64,000 bases of DNA, from positions 118,270 to 182,269 of the forward strand of contig JAKFVQ010000006.1 of assembly GCA_021732085.1 (NCBI GenBank), read 5' to 3'. The stretch comes from Candidatus Obscuribacterales bacterium. GTDB taxonomy: Bacteria > Cyanobacteriota > Vampirovibrionia > Obscuribacterales > Obscuribacteraceae. Shown here one piece after another: positions 34,605-43,937 of the stretch. Positions within the stretch are counted from its first letter, which is position 1. Each line of letters opens with the position of its first letter. Under the pieces are notes generated by a model that worked only from the letters and a program-made list of their open reading frames with translations, did not search any database and was not told where the DNA came from. The translations under genes and the position numbers were made by a program.

Positions 34605-37379
34605 TTAGTCAAACAGATTGGCATCCCGGGCAGACGCCACAAGCCAGTTGATCGAGCCTGGAATTGCAAGCCCAATGAGCAGTATGGCAAATCCGAAGAG
34701 AACTCGACCACGGCATCCCATCTTAAATGGGAATTTCATACCTTTGCTCATCAGACCCATCAGGATATTGACAGCACCAAGAGCGATACCAACTATCTCC
34801 CCACCATTGGCGATCATGTTTAGCAGTGCCTCCAAATTCGCCAGGTTGTTAACGCGAACCGTGCCGGCTGTATTAATACCGTAAATGACGGATGCATCGC
34901 CGATCGTTCCATTAGTTGCTCCTTGCAGCATTGATGCCGAACGCAAACCACCAGCAGAGTTGAGCTGATCATTGATAGTACCTGACGACTGGCTTATTTG
35001 ACCTAGCATATTCGCCTGCGGAGCTGGAATTGAAGGGTTCGCAACGGGATGTCTTTGCATAACAGCGGCACCACTGACGGGCGTAACAATGTGATAGCGA
35101 ATTCCTAGTTTGGCAGCATCAGTCAGCTTGCCCTGAGCAATTAGTTTGCGCACCTCTGTTGAAGCTTGCAGGACCGCGACTTCGTTATTCTCCTGGATGC
35201 TTAGTTGAGATTGACTTACTGCTGCGCCGGCGGGCAATTGAGCAACGCGATGAGAATCGATATAAGTCTGTTTCGCGCCAGCAACCCATTTGGTGAAGAA
35301 GGACTCCAAATCGTCTTGCAAAGGACCACCGCGTTCTACTGCGGTGAACGGACCGATTTCACGATGATTCTTAAAGAACTCATTGGCGTCGGTCAAGCAA
35401 TCATCGAGCGCTAATTCATAGAACTTCGGTGCCGCCGCATAAGGTGCCATGATGTACATCTCGTCATTGAAGCCTGGCTGTGGTCCGTGAATCCACATAA
35501 CAGCTCCGCCACTGCTTGCACCTGCCAGCTCTGCGCCAGCAACGATTCCATGCAGATTGTCCTGACCACCGACGAAGTTCTCTTCTTTCAGCACCTTCAA
35601 CGCATCTTCCAGGGGCAAAGCCTTGGCATCATCACGATCGCCAGCAAGCAAAACTGACGTCTTAATTTCAGAGGGTATTTTCTTGAGAGCGGCGACAACT
35701 TCGCCACAGTGCTTTTTCATACGCTCTGACGCGTCGACAACAACAACTAAGTGTTTGGGAGCAGAGATAGCACGCTCCTTTCGTTCTTGCACTATGTAGC
35801 CGCCTGAATACTTGTCGCCAACTACTGAATATTGGAATGACTGCGGCTGCGCAAGCCGTACAGAGAATGTCGAATTGCTGATGTCTGCTTCAGCCAAATC
35901 TCCCGACAGAGTGCTGGTACCATCTGCGGTGAGTTCCGGTTTGATCGACTTCAAAGTTGATTGCATAGGTTGAGAACTGCGCAATCTGAGTTGATGCTGT
36001 CCGGCCAGGGCAAAATTGCTATCGATAAAATGCGGAATTCCAAGACTAGCTTTATTTGCCGCATCAATTTTTAAGGGCTCGGTGATTGAAACGCTCACCT
36101 TCAATTCGCCGCGTCCTGGAACAGGTGAGGCTTGAAGTAAGTAGCGCCCTCGCCCGAGGTCAGTAATCAGCGCCGGCATATCAGCTTTATCACTCACCCA
36201 GGTAGCACCGTTGAATGCATCACTATTCTCGCCGGATGCGTTGCGCGCAGAATCAGTGGCACTGAAGGCACCAGATGTGGGGCGCCCGTCTACCCACAAA
36301 GTGAGGTCGGAAATTACGGCGCCCTCAGGTAATGCTAACTCGGCGCGGGCTTGCTGCGCGGTATAGCTTTTATTTTTGAATACGAATGTCCAATTTAAGC
36401 TGGATGACAAAGTATTGGGATGAAGATCCCCATGTATAGCCGAACGATGCAGCGACAATCCATCAACTACTGGTCCGACAACATGGCGGCGCAAATAGTC
36501 ATTGGACATCAAACTCATGTTAGTGCTTTGGCGATCGCGATAGGGCTTGCCTGTTGCAGCGAAATACAAACGACGCTCCTCCTCAGAATTCAAAGGCAAG
36601 AACATTCCTGCAAGTCCAGCCGTATGAGAATCCGCACAGTTCATTTTGATCTCGCGCTCGGCATTTAGCGAACGAAGTATTCGCAAACCAGTTTCCTTTT
36701 CGCTGACCTCATCAGCCAGTGCCATGCTCTCCGCAACGCGTATTTGCGCTGGACGCGCTTCGGCGATCAACATAGAAGTCAATGCCAGACCTGCGCCTGC
36801 CGCAGAATAAAGAACCGTGCGCAGTTTCGCATCACGAGTAATCTTGCTCTTGCGCATGGCGTTTGTAAGAAATAGAGAAACAATGAGCGACGATATCGCG
36901 GACAGCGCTAAAACAGCCATTTCAATGTGGTGACCGACACCAGTTGCTGAATCAATCAGTGGATATTGCAGCGCGAACGAAGCTGCGGCAACTATGAATA
37001 CCAATAAAGAAACACCGGATGCAAATCCATTCAACAACCCCAAGCGCATAGGACGGCGCTGGTCGTTGTAGCAAATTGAACTCCAGCATTTGAAGTTCGC
37101 ATAAGGAGTGACTAACAGCATCGCAGCTTCAAGCAACGTCTCGACCGGATGAAGCAAAAACAGGCGCCAGATGCCTTCAAAACTAAGAATCGTGCCGAAC
37201 ACTATTGCAAAGACAGGCATAATCATTCCAAATAGGACTACGAAGAATCCATGTTTGGCATTCAACAAAAGTAGCGGGTCTTGAGAGCGGGCGGCATCCT
37301 CAGCCTTTTCATCCGCTTCAGGATGAACTCGGGACCAACTAAATTTCTCAGCATCGGAAGCTGGCTCTGTATGAATCAT
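34605..37379 (-). CDS. Multi-span membrane protein with VIT-like and degenerate VWA-like domains
   Basis: The start at 37379 (GGAGA 7 bp upstream) gives 924 residues. About five hydrophobic segments occupy residues 40-215. An extracytoplasmic part with VIT-like features follows: FVFKNKSYTAQQARAELALPEGAVISDLTLWVDGR, like the inter-alpha-trypsin VIT domain. A VWA-like domain comes next, beginning HLVVVVDASERM, where the MIDAS DxSxS is altered to DASER. The C-terminus has two more hydrophobic segments, one ending in SINWLVASARDANLFD. The layout resembles the large VIT/VWA membrane proteins associated with exosortase-type systems, but no sorting system is seen here. Function unknown. It is the first gene upstream of ppk1 but is separated from it by a terminator. 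Confidence 0.68.
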   Translation of the reverse strand: MIHTEPASDAEKFSWSRVHPEADEKAEDAARSQDPLLLLNAKHGFFVVLFGMIMPVFAIVFGTILSFEGIWRLFLLHPVETLLEAAMLLVTPYANFKCWSSICYNDQRRPMRLGLLNGFASGVSLLVFIVAAASFALQYPLIDSATGVGHHIEMAVLALSAISSLIVSLFLTNAMRKSKITRDAKLRTVLYSAAGAGLALTSMLIAEARPAQIRVAESMALADEVSEKETGLRILRSLNAEREIKMNCADSHTAGLAGMFLPLNSEEERRLYFAATGKPYRDRQSTNMSLMSNDYLRRHVVGPVVDGLSLHRSAIHGDLHPNTLSSSLNWTFVFKNKSYTAQQARAELALPEGAVISDLTLWVDGRPTSGAFSATDSARNASGENSDAFNGATWVSDKADMPALITDLGRGRYLLQASPVPGRGELKVSVSITEPLKIDAANKASLGIPHFIDSNFALAGQHQLRLRSSQPMQSTLKSIKPELTADGTSTLSGDLAEADISNSTFSVRLAQPQSFQYSVVGDKYSGGYIVQERKERAISAPKHLVVVVDASERMKKHCGEVVAALKKIPSEIKTSVLLAGDRDDAKALPLEDALKVLKEENFVGGQDNLHGIVAGAELAGASSGGAVMWIHGPQPGFNDEMYIMAPYAAAPKFYELALDDCLTDANEFFKNHREIGPFTAVERGGPLQDDLESFFTKWVAGAKQTYIDSHRVAQLPAGAAVSQSQLSIQENNEVAVLQASTEVRKLIAQGKLTDAAKLGIRYHIVTPVSGAAVMQRHPVANPSIPAPQANMLGQISQSSGTINDQLNSAGGLRSASMLQGATNGTIGDASVIYGINTAGTVRVNNLANLEALLNMIANGGEIVGIALGAVNILMGLMSKGMKFPFKMGCRGRVLFGFAILLIGLAIPGSINWLVASARDANLFD

Positions 37380-37783
37380 TTTATTCTCTCCAAAAAGAAA
37401 CTGGAAGGCACGGAAAACAGGGCGAGACACGCCTCAGCAGCTGCTATGCTTACGACAGCAGCGCTTAGAAAAGATTGCCAAATTCGGCGACAGTAAAATG
37501 CCCGCACATAGAATGTGTCGCCAAAATTTAGCTAGTAATTAATGGGAACGATGCAATTAATATACGACGAATGGTCCAGAAGGCACAAATAACAAAAGTC
37601 ACGCATGAGGTCATGTCCCATGCGTGACTAATTTCCAAATACCAGACCGGACCCGGATTGGCTCCGATCTGCTACTTTAAGTTACTTTTGAGGCGCATCT
37701 TTTCCGGACCGTAATCCAGCCGGCACCGCAGCGTTGAGATTCTCTGCCGCCAAGAGGCGCGCCCTTGGATGGCTCGCCCCTGG
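37380..37783. other. Intergenic region
   Basis: This 404-bp spacer holds the promoter region of the VIT/VWA-like gene on the left and the terminator of the secreted basic-tail protein (37597-37629). No coding frame with a ribosome site was found. Confidence 0.4.
37597..37629 (-). terminator. Intrinsic terminator after secreted basic-tail protein
   Basis: AGTCACGCATG and CATGCGTGACT form a perfect 11-bp stem with an 11-nt loop. On the minus strand it is followed by TTTTGTTATTT. It lies 155 bp beyond the stop at 37784. Confidence 0.8.
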
Positions 37784-38419
37784 CTATTTTTTCTTTGCTG
37801 TTGTGGCCTTTGCCGGTGCCTTAGCAGTCGCAGCTTTTTTGGCTGGCGCAGCAGCCGCTGGTTTTGAAGCGGCGGGCTTGGTTGTTGTCTTGGTCACACC
37901 TTCAGCTGTTGCGCCTGTGCTCTTTGCGGGGGCGCCACTGGTAGTGCCACCACTTGTAGTGGTTTCGCCTGCCTTTTCACCCGACGGTTTGTTCGAAGCC
38001 TTAAACAGATCACTGTTGAGCCCGGTAATCCCTTTTTCAAGATCATCCAGCTCCGATTTAGGATAGCCTCGTTTGGCTAAGTCCTCTTCCTGAGCGTGCA
38101 ATTGGTCTAATCGAGAATGAAACTTTGAACTCTCATCCTTGCTGATGAATGTTTTTCCCAATGAGAAGTCGACTTGTTCTCGCAGATTCTTTATGCGCTC
38201 CTTAAATTTCGGCACAAACACTTTCTTGTCTGCGAAGGTAACCGTTTCTGAGGAAGCTCCCTGATTTGACTTATCACTAGAACCGGTAGACGTAGAGCTG
38301 CTACTGGTAGTACTTGAACTTCTGGTTTCAACACGACTATAAGATGATTCTTGCGCGTAACTAGTAGTAATGGTTCCGACTGCTAGAACTTGTAAAAGCA
38401 ATAGGTTTGAAAAACGCAT
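37784..38419 (-). CDS. Exported protein with Ser/Thr linker and histone H1-like tail
   Basis: The 211-residue protein has a signal peptide (MRFSNLLLLQVLAVGTITTSYAQ), a Ser/Thr-rich stretch (30-57) and a helical charged core (65-140, KVFVPKFKERIKNLREQVDFSLGK). The C-terminal tail of about 60 residues is made of Ala, Lys, Pro and Thr (APAKKAATAKAPAK...TAKKK). The tail resembles histone H1 or bacterial nucleoid-associated tails. With an export signal, though, it more likely binds cell-wall polyanions, extracellular DNA or polyphosphate. This is an inference. No family is recognised. Confidence 0.72.
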   Translation of the reverse strand: MRFSNLLLLQVLAVGTITTSYAQESSYSRVETRSSSTTSSSSTSTGSSDKSNQGASSETVTFADKKVFVPKFKERIKNLREQVDFSLGKTFISKDESSKFHSRLDQLHAQEEDLAKRGYPKSELDDLEKGITGLNSDLFKASNKPSGEKAGETTTSGGTTSGAPAKSTGATAEGVTKTTTKPAASKPAAAAPAKKAATAKAPAKATTAKKK

Positions 38420-38877
38420 TTCTTGCTCCTGAGTTTTTGGACAGGGTCCGCCACGGTTGGCGTTATGGAAAGACGTACCCGGAAGAACAGTTCATTCACT
38501 TTAAATTCCGGCGAAGCAACCACTTGACAACAACGGGCTGGCTGAAACCTCTGTCTGGCACGCGTCTTTCTCCGTAAACAACTTAGAAACTTAGTAAGCG
38601 TAAATTGATATGCATACGAAACGAATCGTCCATTTGCAGCAACTCGGACACTCGAAATCGTGACCAGAAGAATAGATTTTTTGAAAGCCCCCCTCTTGGA
38701 AATGTAAGCCCGGCCTAAATTAAGCGGATCTCACCGTCATTGATAAAGCTTGCCACACCTGGATTTAGCCGACCGAAGTTTTAGAAATGAAATATTCGTG
38801 GCATAAGGTAGATGTCAGGCAGAGTGATCAGGCAGGGTCCTCTCCGACAACAGTAACAACTTTTGGTGGCGTTAGAA
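38420..38877. other. Intergenic region between divergent genes
   Basis: This 458-bp spacer lies between divergently transcribed exported proteins. A TTGACA at 38524 has no matching -10 at normal spacing. No gene or hairpin stands out. Confidence 0.4.
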
Positions 38878-39909
38878 ATGAAAGCGGCTCTCACAGCCCT
38901 AGCTTTGGCATGCGCATTTGCTCAGACTCTCAGCGTCTCGGCAAACGCAGAACAGTTCATCAGCAGAACGAAGTCTGCCGGAACGATTGCAGCGCATAGC
39001 CTCCCTTTCGGCGGTTTCAACAACATGCAGCGCTCAGTTGCCTTGTCGAATGACTCATGCCGCCTGATCAACTCAGGTGCTTACGAAGAAGCTGAAGCAA
39101 AACTGCGCACGGCTTTGGCAATCGATCCAAACCTCGTCAGCGCTCACTGCAATCTAGGTCTTGTTTTGAACAAAACAGGTCGCGCTCAAGAAGCGATCGA
39201 GCATCTAGAATTTGCATACAGCCGGTCTCCCGAACAACCAGCTGCACTTGAAACTTTGGCCGCAGCTTATCAGTTGACCGGAAACTTCAATCGAGCAATC
39301 GATCTCTACAGCAAGTATCTTTCTCAATTTCCAGCAGCAGCTGATGCAACATTGATCGCAGACATCATGCGCCATTTGCGCAAAGAGTCAGCCGATCTTG
39401 CTAGCCGCGGTGGTCTTGCACAAAACAAGAATCTTCACTGGAACAAGAAGTTGGTTCGCGTTTACATCCAACCAGCCCAGAGCCTGCGCAACTTTTCCTC
39501 ATCCTATAACGACATTCTGCAAGATAGCTTCCTCTCATGGAGCCAGAGTGGTGACTTAAGTTTCGAATTCGTCGACTCGGCAGCCAAGGCAGATATTGAA
39601 TGCATTTGGACCGACAACGTTGCAAATCTTTCTTCGCCTGGCGAGGGTGGTGAAGCTGTTCTTCGCCATCAAGGAACCGTCGTCACCCATGCCAAAATCA
39701 CACTTCTGACCGATCGCCTCGGCAGCCGCGCGGCACTAACCGAAAGAGAAGTGAGAGCGCTTTGTCTGCACGAAATCGGACATGCACTCGGTTTGATGGA
39801 ACACAGCGCGCACCCTGAAGATGTGATGTTCTGCACATTGTCTTCGGCAGCCGTTCCAACAAATCGCGATTTCCAAAATCTGCAAGGTCTCTACCAAGCA
39901 AAGCAATAG
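38878..39909 (+). CDS. Exported TPR protein with matrixin-type zinc protease domain
   Basis: Starting at the ATG at 38878 gives a 343-residue protein with a signal peptide (MKAALTALALACAFAQTLSVSANA). Residues about 55-165 are three TPRs (AYEEAEAKLRTALAIDPN, AHCNLGLVLNKTGRAQEAIEHLEFAYSRSP, ALETLAAAYQLTGNFNRAIDLYSKYLSQFP). The C-terminal half is a metzincin-like protease: the extended zinc motif HEIGHALGLMEH is complete, and EDVMFC follows where the Met-turn should be. The substrate-side sheet (LVRVYIQP..., FEFVDSAAKADIECIWTDN, VVTHAKITLLTD) matches the matrixin fold. It is probably secreted or periplasmic. The TPR-metzincin pairing is uncommon in well-studied bacteria. Confidence 0.87.
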   Translation: MKAALTALALACAFAQTLSVSANAEQFISRTKSAGTIAAHSLPFGGFNNMQRSVALSNDSCRLINSGAYEEAEAKLRTALAIDPNLVSAHCNLGLVLNKTGRAQEAIEHLEFAYSRSPEQPAALETLAAAYQLTGNFNRAIDLYSKYLSQFPAAADATLIADIMRHLRKESADLASRGGLAQNKNLHWNKKLVRVYIQPAQSLRNFSSSYNDILQDSFLSWSQSGDLSFEFVDSAAKADIECIWTDNVANLSSPGEGGEAVLRHQGTVVTHAKITLLTDRLGSRAALTEREVRALCLHEIGHALGLMEHSAHPEDVMFCTLSSAAVPTNRDFQNLQGLYQAKQ

Positions 39910-39983
39910 ATTGTTCATCCGCCACCCATGAAGGACTCCGTCCATTCACCGAGCCGAACTGGGACGATCAGTATAAAAACGAA

Positions 39984-40009
39984 ACAGAGCCTGGATAACC
40001 AGACTCTGT
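39984..40009 (-). terminator. Intrinsic terminator, minus strand
   Basis: ACAGAG-x-CTGG pairs with CCAG-x-CTCTGT around ATAA. The minus-strand tail is TTCGTTTTTAT, which fits the hypothetical gene at 40036. The stem may also slow transcription from the converging protease gene. Confidence 0.7.
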
Positions 40010-40035
40010 GAACGTGTTAGCATTTGCAAAACCGT

Positions 40036-40509
40036 TTATTTTTCTGGTCGAATAGGCTTGAGAATGGTATCACCAGCACGTGAGAAACCCATTGAGCCAT
40101 GTTCATATTCCGCCCTACTGCCCGTATCCTTTTCAGGCTTTGGTGGGGCTTTAGGAGCCGGTGCATCCTTGGCAGAATCGAAGAGCTCGACCACCGGGAA
40201 TTTGGAAACTGAGTTATAGAAGGTTCCTTTTTCAGTCACTAGCAACTTGTCATTCTTATCGAGCTTGCCGTTATCATTTCCTTCAAATTGAATGCCGACC
40301 TTGACGCCTTTATCACCTAAATCCTTATCCATTCGAGCAGCAATAGCTTTCATTGTCGCTTCATTGTTACCCGAGCTGCCGGAACTCTTCATCAGATCGT
40401 GGATTTCATCGAACATCTTAGCTGCAGATTGAGCGTTGAGATTTTGAAGATCGCCAGCCTTATCGTGCTTGTTTATTACGGAATCAACGATTTGCTCTGT
40501 AGTACTCAT
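40036..40509 (-). CDS. Hypothetical acidic protein with an EF-hand-like loop
   Basis: The 157-residue protein has no signal peptide. It has a helical N-terminal half and a loop FEGNDNGKLDKNDKLLV (about 75-90), whose acidic spacing resembles a calcium-binding EF-hand or dockerin loop. A Pro/Lys-rich stretch and a GFSRAGDTILKPIRPEK tail follow. AAAGGGGC precedes the ATG at a suitable distance. Family unknown, and calcium binding is only a suggestion. Confidence 0.6.
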   Translation of the reverse strand: MSTTEQIVDSVINKHDKAGDLQNLNAQSAAKMFDEIHDLMKSSGSSGNNEATMKAIAARMDKDLGDKGVKVGIQFEGNDNGKLDKNDKLLVTEKGTFYNSVSKFPVVELFDSAKDAPAPKAPPKPEKDTGSRAEYEHGSMGFSRAGDTILKPIRPEK

Positions 40510-40981
40510 GTTTTGTGCCCCTTTTATTTGCGCCCCAGATGCTCATATTAAATTGCAGGGTCATGAGTTTTTCGGGTTCTAGTCGGGGCTTTTCTGGGTC
40601 AGCAGATTAGAAAGAAGCAGTCCGAATTCAATTGAATCCGGACCTGCATATTTCTCAGATTCTATGCGATTGTTGCGCTCAGGAGCTGCTCAGCTGCCAC
40701 TACCATGGCGCCTGTAGAGCTTACGTGCATTAAATAGCTATCTTGAGCACTCTTGACTTGATTTCCGTCCCGGGTGTGTTGCATCGCAGCTCGCCGTACG
40801 CGAAACGCTTTATAGGTAATCTTGCTAATTGTCACCGTTGCCACGAATAAACCACTTGCATAATAGAGAGACTTAAGCTATCGTAGATATAACGCTTACT
40901 GAACAACACCGAGACCGTTATATAGACAGCACAAAAGAATATTAAGCAGACTAACAGACAATATAACCGCGGACCAATCAA
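40510..40981. other. Intergenic region
   Basis: A 60-codon minus-strand frame with a GTG start (40662-40844) lacks a ribosome site and is not annotated as a gene. The right end should hold the promoter of the phosphatase-led operon. TTATAT at 40918-40923 is a possible -10. Confidence 0.35.
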
Positions 40982-41965
40982 ATGAGCCAAGATCATGAAA
41001 CGTTGAGCGATGAGAATCTCCATACTCGAAAGCAAGAACAAGCACCTTTGCAGTTCGAGCTAGCAGCAGGCAGTGTCCCTGGGCGCAGACACCTGGGAAG
41101 CGGTAATTTGCTTAGCGGCAAGAATAATCAAGACGCAATGGGCTTCCTCGCCAAACAGGAGTGCATCATACTCACTGTTCACGATGGCTGCGGATCAACT
41201 CCACATTCCGAGTTCGGCGCCAGGATTGGTGCAACACTTCTACCAATAGTTATCGCAGAAGAGCTCCGCAATCACGGCGCCCCCAAAGTCGAATGCAAAT
41301 CGTTCTGGGAATCAGTGAAAGTGAAAATGCTCGAAAGGATCGAATCGATCATATCGCTCTGTTGTCCTGGAGAAATGGGTTCAGAAGCAAGGAGCAATTT
41401 CGCGAGAAATCATTTCCTTTTCACCGCCTTAGGAGCATTGCTTACAGAAGAATTAACTATCGTCTTCGGCATCGGAGATGGTGCTTTCGCAATAAACGGC
41501 AAGCTTACGACGATAGGTCCATTTCCAGATAACGCACCCGATTATTTGTGCAGGTCTTTGGTTTCCCGCGCTGAAGCGCCGGATTTCGTGGTGCATGCCA
41601 GAATTCGCACCGAATTGCTAGAGACACTGGTAATTGGAACAGACGGAATGCAAGACCTCGTGAATGCAGCAACGAAGAGAATCCCAGGTAAAGCGCGCAT
41701 AGTGGGAGATCTCGACCAACTATTCTTACAAGAATTCCTTTTCAGCAGCTTCGAATCTGACACAGTCAACGATAGCGTGCCGCTAGATTCTTTGACGGGC
41801 TGGCTGCGGCAAATTAACAGCGAAGTGACGAAACTTTCGTTTGATGAGGATCAAAATCCAATAATCAAAAGAGATGAAGGATTGCTTCCAGATGACACAA
41901 CACTTATGGCGCTGAAGCGGTCGCGCGCCCCGAAGCAATTGAAAACAGTCACCCCCAATTCTTAG
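40982..41965 (+). CDS. PP2C-type protein phosphatase (TerY-P triad member)
   Basis: The 327-residue protein shows PP2C metal-site motifs: KNNQDAMGF, VHDGCGSTPHSEFGA, FGIGDGAFAING and VIGTDGMQDLVNA. This variant of the family is the phosphatase found with VWA (TerY-like) proteins and kinases in Ter-associated stress systems. The kinase gene follows after only 13 bp. I infer that it dephosphorylates a target of that kinase, perhaps the VWA protein. It starts at the ATG at 40982, with a weak ribosome site. Confidence 0.85.
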   Translation: MSQDHETLSDENLHTRKQEQAPLQFELAAGSVPGRRHLGSGNLLSGKNNQDAMGFLAKQECIILTVHDGCGSTPHSEFGARIGATLLPIVIAEELRNHGAPKVECKSFWESVKVKMLERIESIISLCCPGEMGSEARSNFARNHFLFTALGALLTEELTIVFGIGDGAFAINGKLTTIGPFPDNAPDYLCRSLVSRAEAPDFVVHARIRTELLETLVIGTDGMQDLVNAATKRIPGKARIVGDLDQLFLQEFLFSSFESDTVNDSVPLDSLTGWLRQINSEVTKLSFDEDQNPIIKRDEGLLPDDTTLMALKRSRAPKQLKTVTPNS

Positions 41966-41978
41966 CGAGCGCAGGACC

Positions 41979-43895
41979 ATGCCAAGCTTCATCCTCAACT
42001 CAACAAAACAAGATGTGTCAGCCTCCGACATTATCGGCGAAGGTGGAGAAGCTGAGATATACAAAATCAATGCACAGACCGTAGCGAAGATATTTAAGCT
42101 CGGGAGCCATCCAGATTTCGCTCAAAGCGCACACATGGCTTTACTAGCCGAAAAGAAAGATCAGGAACGCCAGGATAAGCTACCGCAATTTCCAAAGAGG
42201 CTTCCGCCGAAAGTAATCGCACCAGTGGATTTTTTGTTTTCCACTAATAAATCCAAACCGAATCAAATAGTTGGCTATACAATGCCTTATCTGTCCGGAT
42301 CGCATCCAATCCTGGAATATACACAACGAGATTTCAGAGAAAAGAGTGATATCGACCGAGCAGCGCTTTCAAAGATATTTGCTGATATGCACAGAACCTT
42401 ATCCGAGCTACATCAGCAAAACATAGTCTTCGGCGATTTTAACAGTTTGAATGTCCTAGTTCAAAACAACGAACCCTACTTTATAGATGCGGATTCGATG
42501 CAATTCGGCAACTTTTACTGCTCCGGATTCACAAGCCGCTATGTCGATCCTATTCTTTGCCAGAACATGAACAAAGCTCCCATACTCTGCAAAGTATATA
42601 ACAAGGAATCCGACTGGTACGCCTTCGCTGTAATGCTATTCGAATGCCTTCTCTACGTGCACCCCTTCGGGGGAGTGTACAAACCAATGAACTTGATCGA
42701 TCGAGTCGCAGCTGAAGAACGCGCGGTCAAACAAATAAGCATATTTCATCCTGAAGTGCAGTATCCAAAGATGGCAGAGCCACTAAGCAGCATTCCGAAA
42801 GACTTACGACGGTTCTTCGAATCCACATTCGCCAATCAGCAGCGGGCAGACTTTCCCTTCGAATTGCTTGATTTTGCCGCCGCTGGAGTAGCATTCACGC
42901 CGATGATAGCAATAGCTCCAATTCAAAAATCCTACTTAACAGCAAACGGACAACTGGCATGCATCGAAGTCTTCGAGACATCCGGAAGAGTACTGGCAGC
43001 GACCTGGCAAGACAACAAACTCGTATTCATTTACTGGGAGGCAGGAAAATATCTGCGGGAGAATGCTCAGCAAATTCTAGCTGGTGCAAATCCCGCAGAT
43101 ATTTCCTTCAAGCTATGCTCCAACAAAACTATCGCAAGTAACAAAGACGCCGCATTCGTTTTACAAAAAGGCAGCCAGCCGGAAAAGATTTCGGTCGATC
43201 TATTCCGGGATGAGTTCCCCGTTCTATCAAAGAATTCAAAAGCGTGTTTCTATGTCGACGGCGGCAAAATATGGAAGCAAGAAGAAAGCAAAAGCAAGCA
43301 AATTGAGGAAGCAATGCCTCGCCAAACAAGACTATGGGTTGGAGAGCAGTTCGGACTAGCTTTCTACCAAGCATCGCAGTTCCGGCGGGCTTTCGTCTTC
43401 GACCTCAACGGCAACGGCAAAATCGTATTGCCACCGGAACTAATACCGCCAAATGTACTGGCCGCGGATTGCCATTTTTCCAATAAATTAGCCTGGCTGT
43501 TCACGCAAAGATTGGATGGAAATCGCTTCATCAATCGATGCAGCGCTATCGACTTCAAAGGAAATGTTCTAGCCACATGCGAGGCAACAGTCTCGGACGA
43601 CGGTTGGCTTGGTCACCTTTCAGGCAAGGCGGCGGCAAGTAAGGAGTTGAGCCCAGGTGTAGACACTGAGTTTCTGTTGTCAACGATTAACGGGGGCATA
43701 GTTCAAATCGGCATAAATAAGGGACAATTTGTCGAAATGAAGGAATTCGATCTGCCTGAAGCTACGACTGCAGATAATCTTGTGTTTTCGCCAAACGGCT
43801 TATATCTATGGAACAGCAAGCGCATAACGCTACTGAGCTCCGATCTCAAGAAGTTGAGGCCAGGTACCGCGCCAATTACAACAGGGCGCCCCTAG
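41979..43895 (+). CDS. Protein kinase-like protein of TerY-P triad with C-terminal sensor-like domain
   Basis: The 638-residue protein has a kinase fold in residues 1-300: a glycine loop (IIGEGGEAEIYKI, 18-30), Lys37 in VAKIFK, a catalytic loop FGDFNSLNVLV with Asp153 and Asn158, and FIDADSM with Asp170/172 in place of DFG. The HRD His is absent, as in other atypical bacterial kinases of this group. Residues about 305-638 are beta-rich (SGRVLAATWQDNKLVFIYWEAG, SPNGLYLWNSKRITLLSSD) and could be a propeller-like sensor. It is placed between the PP2C gene and a hydrolase gene, 13 and 42 bp away. It is probably active, but this is not proven. Confidence 0.82.
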   Translation: MPSFILNSTKQDVSASDIIGEGGEAEIYKINAQTVAKIFKLGSHPDFAQSAHMALLAEKKDQERQDKLPQFPKRLPPKVIAPVDFLFSTNKSKPNQIVGYTMPYLSGSHPILEYTQRDFREKSDIDRAALSKIFADMHRTLSELHQQNIVFGDFNSLNVLVQNNEPYFIDADSMQFGNFYCSGFTSRYVDPILCQNMNKAPILCKVYNKESDWYAFAVMLFECLLYVHPFGGVYKPMNLIDRVAAEERAVKQISIFHPEVQYPKMAEPLSSIPKDLRRFFESTFANQQRADFPFELLDFAAAGVAFTPMIAIAPIQKSYLTANGQLACIEVFETSGRVLAATWQDNKLVFIYWEAGKYLRENAQQILAGANPADISFKLCSNKTIASNKDAAFVLQKGSQPEKISVDLFRDEFPVLSKNSKACFYVDGGKIWKQEESKSKQIEEAMPRQTRLWVGEQFGLAFYQASQFRRAFVFDLNGNGKIVLPPELIPPNVLAADCHFSNKLAWLFTQRLDGNRFINRCSAIDFKGNVLATCEATVSDDGWLGHLSGKAAASKELSPGVDTEFLLSTINGGIVQIGINKGQFVEMKEFDLPEATTADNLVFSPNGLYLWNSKRITLLSSDLKKLRPGTAPITTGRP

Positions 43896-43937
43896 CTGAA
43901 GAACTCAAAAAGGTTTTGTTATCAAAGGAGATTAATC

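Noticed and set aside
40662..40844. 60-codon minus-strand GTG frame
   Set aside because: It ends in a plausible helix but lacks a ribosome site and neighbours on its strand.
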